From Hyphomicrobiales bacterium (GTDB taxonomy: Bacteria > Pseudomonadota > Alphaproteobacteria > Rhizobiales > Xanthobacteraceae), in the NCBI GenBank assembly GCA_023266695.1, contig JAHFPO010000074.1, positions 1 to 10,711 of the forward strand: 10,711 nt of DNA, written 5' to 3'. The notes below the pieces were generated by a model that ran no database searches, was not told where the DNA came from, and was given only the letters and a program-made list of their open reading frames with translations. Each line of letters starts with the position of its first letter. Position 1 is the stretch's first letter. Positions 5,730 to 10,711 of the stretch are shown piece after piece. A program made the translations under genes and the position numbers.

Positions 5730-5819
5730 TAGAGCGCGTATCGCAGATAAGTTTACGCAATCTGCGCAAGCTTGATTGCGTCCGCAAAACCGGATTCCAC
5801 TTTTGCTGAACGCGCTCTA
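5730..5819. repeat. 90-bp palindromic element with 10-bp terminal inverted repeats
   Basis: TAGAGCGCGT (5730-5739) and ACGCGCTCTA (5810-5819) are perfect inverted termini. Between them are the stems CGCAGAT/ATCTGCG (5742-5766) and TTGCG/CGCAA (5776-5787). The right part is related to 4630-4663. The layout resembles short non-autonomous palindromic elements scattered through Rhizobiales genomes; this is from memory. Confidence 0.7.
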
Positions 5820-5859
5820 GGACAAGAGAGATAAAAAAAGAGCAAGAAGATTTCATGTG

Positions 5860-5890
5860 AGGGCGGCGCACCGACGCCGCCCTTTCATTT
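5860..5890 (+). terminator. Intrinsic terminator with no obvious gene just upstream
   Basis: AGGGCGGCG (5860-5868) pairs perfectly with CGCCGCCCT (5875-5883) around a six-base loop, followed by a T-rich tract (TTCATTTTG). It fits a rho-independent terminator on plus. The nearest plus-strand stop codon is that of the SH3-like gene, about 250 bases upstream with two large palindromes between, so it may end that transcript or an unseen small RNA. Confidence 0.65.
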
Positions 5891-5998
5891 TGCCGGTGCC
5901 GCCGGCGATCAGCGTCCGGCGAGCACCGCCACTGCGAGCAAGCATGCGCGGATGAAACGGCGCCCGCCTCATACGAAATCCGGTTGATCAGTTCTTTC

Positions 5999-6089
5999 GT
6001 CATCGCCGGGCTTGACCCGGCGATCCATCTTTTTTTCTTGAAAAGATGGATCACCGGGTCTCGGCGCTTCGCGCCGGCCCGGTGATGAC
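5999..6089. repeat. Nested palindromic element downstream of lpdA
   Basis: Outer arms GTCATCGCCGGG (5999-6010) and CCCGGTGATGAC (6078-6089) match except for one base. Inside are the hairpin CGCCGGG-CTTGA-CCCGGCG (6004-6022), a perfect 12-bp stem GATCCATCTTTT/AAAAGATGGATC (6022-6052), and CACCGGG/CCCGGTG enclosing CGGCGC-TTC-GCGCCG (6052-6084). It lies 26 bases beyond the lpdA stop and could double as its transcript end. Minus-strand chance translation gives WIAGSSPAM, which I associate with dispersed Rhizobiales repeats (unverified). Confidence 0.75.
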
Positions 6090-6115
6090 ACCGAAGTAAT
6101 CAGCCGAATTCCGTA

Positions 6116-7510
<1,395 letters not shown>

Positions 7511-7759
7511 TCATCTTGCTCCAGTCCGGCACCGAAGAACCGGCTTCATCCAAACCTGCGGACAAAACCGAACATGACAGAATATATGGCCCGCAGCCAT
7601 GCCGCGCGGCGGGTGAAACCCGTGGAAACCTCGCCACGGCGGGGCATTCTTTTGGCCTAGCGGTGTTCTCTTGTGAAGGGCCCCGCCCACGGCGTAGCCT
7701 GAGGGCCTGAACCGGTCTCCCAAAAGACCGCGTCAAGAATTTTACGGGGAGTGAATGCC
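7511..7759. promoter_or_regulatory. Divergent lpdA / TRAP control region
   Basis: This 249-bp spacer must carry promoters for both directions. On minus, CATATATTCTG near 7582-7592 offers a TATATT -10-like box for lpdA, but without a clear -35. On plus, a 6-bp hairpin CGGTCT-CCCAAA-AGACCG (7713-7730) sits about 30 bases before the binding-protein start, followed by the GGGGAG ribosome binding site (7746-7751). No riboswitch or operator that I recognise is present. Confidence 0.4.
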
Positions 7760-8710
7760 ATGAAAATCCGTCTGAAAACCCTCGCGCTTGCCGGCGGCCT
7801 TGCGTTGGGCCTTGCCAGCGCCGCCCCGGCCGCCGAGGTGAAGTTCATGACCGGCCCGCAGGGCGGTTCCTGGATCCCGCTCGGCGGCCAATTGAAGGAT
7901 CTGTGGGAGAAGGCCGTCCCGGGTCTCTCGGTGCAGCAGTCGCCCGGCGCCGGCATCGCCAATGTGCGCGGCATTGAGGAAGGCAAGACCGACATCGGCA
8001 TCGGCAATTCGATCTCGACGGTCGATGCGGTCGCCGGCCGGGCACCCTTCAACAAGCCGCACGCCAATGTCTGCAACATCGCGACGCTCTATCCGCAATA
8101 TTATCAGCTCGTGGTGCCGGCCGACGCCGGCATCGATTCGATCAAGGACCTCAAAGGCAAGGGCGTCACCACCCAGCAGCGCGGCAACACCGGCGAGCAG
8201 ATCACCGCCCAGCTCCTGCAGGTGAACGGGCTCTCCTACAACGACGTCAAGGCGAGCTTCGTGTCCTATACCGACTCGGTCAACCAAATGAAGGATGGCC
8301 ACGCGGTCGCTTTTGGCCTCGGCACCACGATTCCCGCCGGCGCCATCATGGACTTGGCAGCCGGCCGCGACATCAAGCTCTTGGACCTCGCCGGCAGCCT
8401 CGACGCGATGCGCAAGCTCAATCCCGGCTACACCCTCGTCACAGTCCCGAAGGGCACCTATCCGAAGCAGGACAAGGACGTGAAGGTGATCGGCTACGCC
8501 ACCCATATCGTGGTGTCCTGCAAGCTGCCCGCCGACACGGTCTATACGATGACCAAGACGATCGCGCAGCATTCCGTGCAGCTGTCCGCCGTGGTGAAGG
8601 ACATCGCCGGGCTCACGCCCAAACGGATGGCCGAGGATATCGGTGTGCCGTTCCATCCGGGTGCGGCCAAGTACTACAAGGAAGCCGGCATTTCGGTGAT
8701 GACCAACTAA
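7760..8710 (+). CDS. TAXI-family TRAP transporter solute-binding protein
   Basis: The 316-residue product is the periplasmic receptor of a tripartite ATP-independent periplasmic (TRAP) transporter of the TAXI class. It has a signal peptide (MKIRLK, hydrophobic core 8-20, cleavage near APAA at 22-25). Mature features typical of TAXI receptors are KFMTGPQGGSWIPLGG at the start, then SPGAGIANVRGIEEGKTDIGI. Next come the LYPQYYQLVV strand, DSIKDLKGKGVTTQQRGNTGE, and a C-terminal helical part with LTPKRMAEDIGVPFHPGAAKYYKE. The receptor captures its ligand and hands it to the permease encoded 90 bp downstream. The ligand cannot be predicted; some characterised TAXI proteins bind glutamate or other carboxylates. 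I chose ATG 7760 because GGGGAG lies 8 bases upstream; the in-frame GTG at 7751 overlaps that site. Confidence 0.93.
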   Translation: MKIRLKTLALAGGLALGLASAAPAAEVKFMTGPQGGSWIPLGGQLKDLWEKAVPGLSVQQSPGAGIANVRGIEEGKTDIGIGNSISTVDAVAGRAPFNKPHANVCNIATLYPQYYQLVVPADAGIDSIKDLKGKGVTTQQRGNTGEQITAQLLQVNGLSYNDVKASFVSYTDSVNQMKDGHAVAFGLGTTIPAGAIMDLAAGRDIKLLDLAGSLDAMRKLNPGYTLVTVPKGTYPKQDKDVKVIGYATHIVVSCKLPADTVYTMTKTIAQHSVQLSAVVKDIAGLTPKRMAEDIGVPFHPGAAKYYKEAGISVMTN

Positions 8711-8718
8711 ATTCGCGC

Positions 8719-8746
8719 GCCGGCGTGGGCATCGGCCCGCGCCGGC
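8719..8746 (+). promoter_or_regulatory. Intercistronic hairpin between TRAP receptor and permease genes
   Basis: GCCGGCGTGGG (8719-8729) pairs with CCCGCGCCGGC (8736-8746) over 11 bp with one T-G wobble, around loop CATCGG. It starts 8 bases past the receptor stop and has no following T run. Such stems between binding-protein and permease genes commonly protect the upstream mRNA or cause partial termination, giving more receptor than permease. That role is inferred here. Confidence 0.6.
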
Positions 8747-8800
8747 CGCCGTCCACCTCGATATGCGCCTGAAATCTTCGCGAGCCCGAAGCGTGCAGCG

Positions 8801-10672
8801 ATGAAGCTCGACTTCAGCTATCAGGGCCTCCTCCGGCTGGTGGTGACGATCATTTCCGTCGCCATGGTGCTCTACCATATCTGGGCCATCGCCTTCGGCA
8901 CCCCGGAAGCGGTTCTGTTTCGCGGCACTCACCTTCTGTTCGCGCTGACGCTCACCTTTTTGTTGTACCGCCAAACGACGGCGCTCGCCGGAACACCTCC
9001 CGGCCTCCTCGACTACGTGTTGCTGGCGCTGGCAGCTGCGCCGATCCTGCATCTCTTCGTCAATTACGAATACATCGTCACCCGCATTTTCTACATCGAC
9101 GACCTCACGCCCTTGGACATCACCTTCGGGGTGATCATGGTGCTGATCGTGCTGGAGGCAACGCGCCGGGTCATCGGCGCGGCCTTGCCGATCACCGCCG
9201 TGCTCTTCCTGCTCTATGGGCTGTTCATTGCCCGGCTGCAGCCGACGCAAATGCTCGATCAGCTCTATATGACGACCGAGGGCATCTTCGGCATCCCGCT
9301 CTCGGTCTCGGCCGCCTATGTGCTGATCTTCGTGCTGTTCGGCAGCTTCATGGAGCGCACCGGCACCGGCCAGTTGTTCATGGATTTCGCCATGAGCCTC
9401 ACCGGCGGGACCGCCGGCGGCCCCGGCAAGGTCTCCTGCGTAAGCTCGGCTTTGTTCGGCACCATCTCCGGCAGCGCCGTCGCCAACGTCATGGTCGACG
9501 GGCCGATCACCATTCCGTTGATGAAACGCTCGGGCTTCCCGCCGCATTTCGCCGCCGGCGTCGAAGCGGTCGCCTCCACCGGCGGCCAGATCATGCCGCC
9601 GATCATGGGGGCGGCAGCCTTCGTTATGGCCGAGTTCCTGGGCGTCTCCTATGCCCAGGTCGTGATCTGGGCGATCATCCCGGCCGTGCTCTATTACGTC
9701 GCGTGCTTCTCCGCCGTTCACTTCGAGGCCAAGCGGCGCGGCCTAGTCGGTGTGCCGCGCGCCGAGTTGCCGCGGCTCTCGCAGGTCATGCGCGAGCGCG
9801 GTCACTTGTTCCTCCCCGTGCTCGCCATTCTGGTGGTGATGTATTCGGGCTATAGCGCGCCGATGGCGGCGCTCGCTGGCGTGCTCGCCTGTTTCCCCTG
9901 CGCAGCCTTGCGCAAATCGACCCGCGGCTATGTGACGTTCGGCAACATCATCGAGGCCTGCGTCGACGGCGCCAGGAACGCGCTGCCAGTGGCGCTCGCC
10001 TGCGCCTCGGCCGGCATCGTCATCGGCGTCGTCACGCTCTCCGGCCTCGGTATCGTGTTCACGCAATATGTCGTGCACCTGTCGCAGAACTACCTGCTGC
10101 TCGCGTTGCTCTTCACCATGTTGGCCGGCATCGTGCTCGGCATGGGCATGCCGACCACGCCCGCCTATATCATCATGACGGCGCTTCTCATTCCGGCGAT
10201 CATCAAGTTCGGCGTGATCCCGCCGGCGGCGCACATGTTCGCCTTCTATTTCGCCATTCTGTCGGCGATCACCCCGCCGGTGGCGCTCGCGGTCTATGCG
10301 GCGGCGGGGATCGCAAAATCCGAACTCTGGATCACCGGCTGGGCCGCGATGCGCATCGCCGCCACCAGCTTCATCGTGCCCTTCATGTTCGTCTATGAAC
10401 CGGCGCTGTTGATGATCGGCGACTGGCCGACGATTCTGTGGCGCTTCGTGATGTCGTCTATCGGAATCGTGATGTTTGGCGCCGGCCTGCATGGTTATTT
10501 CATTACGCCGTCTACGCTCTGGCAGTGCGCATTGCTGATCGTGGCGGGGCTGCTGTTGATCGAACCCAGCCTTGCCACCGATATTGCCGGCGCGGCGCTC
10601 GGCGCCATCGTCATCGCCAGCCAATTGCTCGCCCGGCGCGGTGCGCGCGCGCCGATGAAGGCCGCCGAGTAA
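8801..10672 (+). CDS. TRAP transporter fused permease (4TM + 12TM)
   Basis: This 623-residue inner-membrane protein fuses the small (DctQ-like) and large (DctM-like) TRAP permease subunits, the arrangement normally paired with TAXI receptors. It uses the ion gradient to import the solute delivered by the receptor. The N-terminal part (about 1-125) has four hydrophobic segments near 11-31, 38-56, 68-90 and 107-124. The DctM part carries the hallmark GTISGSAVANVMVDGP (from G220), the GGQIMPPIMGAAAF loop (from G261), the repeat-related GMGMPTTPAYI (from G447) and ILSAITPPVALAVYAAAG shortly after. These two inverted-repeat motifs form the transport site in the family. The C-terminus adds membrane segments and a short basic tail. 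The ATG at 8801 has only a weak ribosome binding site, consistent with lower output than the receptor. Length and motifs look complete. Confidence 0.94.
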   Translation: MKLDFSYQGLLRLVVTIISVAMVLYHIWAIAFGTPEAVLFRGTHLLFALTLTFLLYRQTTALAGTPPGLLDYVLLALAAAPILHLFVNYEYIVTRIFYIDDLTPLDITFGVIMVLIVLEATRRVIGAALPITAVLFLLYGLFIARLQPTQMLDQLYMTTEGIFGIPLSVSAAYVLIFVLFGSFMERTGTGQLFMDFAMSLTGGTAGGPGKVSCVSSALFGTISGSAVANVMVDGPITIPLMKRSGFPPHFAAGVEAVASTGGQIMPPIMGAAAFVMAEFLGVSYAQVVIWAIIPAVLYYVACFSAVHFEAKRRGLVGVPRAELPRLSQVMRERGHLFLPVLAILVVMYSGYSAPMAALAGVLACFPCAALRKSTRGYVTFGNIIEACVDGARNALPVALACASAGIVIGVVTLSGLGIVFTQYVVHLSQNYLLLALLFTMLAGIVLGMGMPTTPAYIIMTALLIPAIIKFGVIPPAAHMFAFYFAILSAITPPVALAVYAAAGIAKSELWITGWAAMRIAATSFIVPFMFVYEPALLMIGDWPTILWRFVMSSIGIVMFGAGLHGYFITPSTLWQCALLIVAGLLLIEPSLATDIAGAALGAIVIASQLLARRGARAPMKAAE

Positions 10673-10711
10673 GCGGCCTTCAATCGACCGGCTTCATCAT
10701 CAAACCCCAGT

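Larger units (their letters stand above)
5607..6115. other. Gene-free region between the SH3-like gene and lpdA
   Basis: I see no credible protein gene in these 509 bases. They hold the compound palindrome to 5718, the 90-bp element at 5730-5819, an A-rich stretch (5821-5850), the terminator hairpin at 5860-5883, about 110 bases with no recognisable structure, and the nested palindrome at 5999-6089. Confidence 0.7.

Noticed and set aside
7560..7740. Riboswitch upstream of the TRAP receptor gene
   Set aside because: Only small isolated stems are visible and none of the conserved riboswitch cores I know is present.
7742..9721. 659-codon open frame on minus opposite the TRAP genes
   Set aside because: It is rich in His/Asp/Arg/Gly as expected from reading conserved transporter codons backwards, and it spans two clear genes and their spacer.
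10680..10711. Possible C-terminus of a convergent minus-strand gene reading WGLMMKPVD then stop
   Set aside because: The few codons read plausibly as a protein end, but 32 bases are too little to support a gene call.

Overview
The window looks like a piece of a high-GC alphaproteobacterial chromosome, most likely from the order Hyphomicrobiales (Rhizobiales). The evidence is a fused ispDF gene, the gene string lipA - COQ10/RatA-like gene - (cinA/pncC, ispDF, dusB), a lipoamide dehydrogenase close to lipA, and several palindromic intergenic repeats of a style I associate with this order. No species can be named from the sequence alone.

Layout. Positions 1-263 (minus) hold the start of a dusB-type tRNA-dihydrouridine synthase. 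Divergent from it is a two-gene unit on plus: ispDF (423-1598), overlapping by 4 bases with a CinA C-terminal-type nicotinamide-nucleotide amidase (1595-2083). Meeting it tail to tail with no spacer is the minus unit lipA (2539-3498) plus a COQ10/RatA-like START-domain gene (2084-2539), coupled by a TGATG overlap. Upstream of lipA is about 850 bp without a convincing gene, filled with nested inverted repeats and a hairpin-rich GC-rich block. Then come two divergent genes for exported proteins: a 78-residue one (minus) with its own terminator, and a 284-residue SH3-like protein with two decapeptide repeat arrays (plus). About 500 bp of further palindromic elements separates these from lpdA (6116-7510, minus). 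Divergent from lpdA is a TRAP transporter of the TAXI type: binding protein (7760-8710) and fused 4TM/12TM permease (8801-10672).

How the genes fit together. LpdA re-oxidises lipoyl groups that LipA makes, so the two belong to one metabolic theme (2-oxoacid dehydrogenases). In related genomes, as I remember them, they sit next to each other, so the 2.6 kb between them here (two exported-protein genes plus repeats) looks like accessory DNA inserted in a conserved neighbourhood. ispDF supplies isoprenoid precursors and the COQ10-like protein is tied to ubiquinone, whose tail is an isoprenoid. The TRAP-TAXI pair is a self-contained high-affinity uptake system of unknown substrate.

I found no CRISPR array, tRNA, rRNA, transposase, toxin-antitoxin pair or defence cluster. 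The least explained parts are the repeat-bearing exported SH3-like protein, its small divergent neighbour, and the multi-stem palindromes around them.
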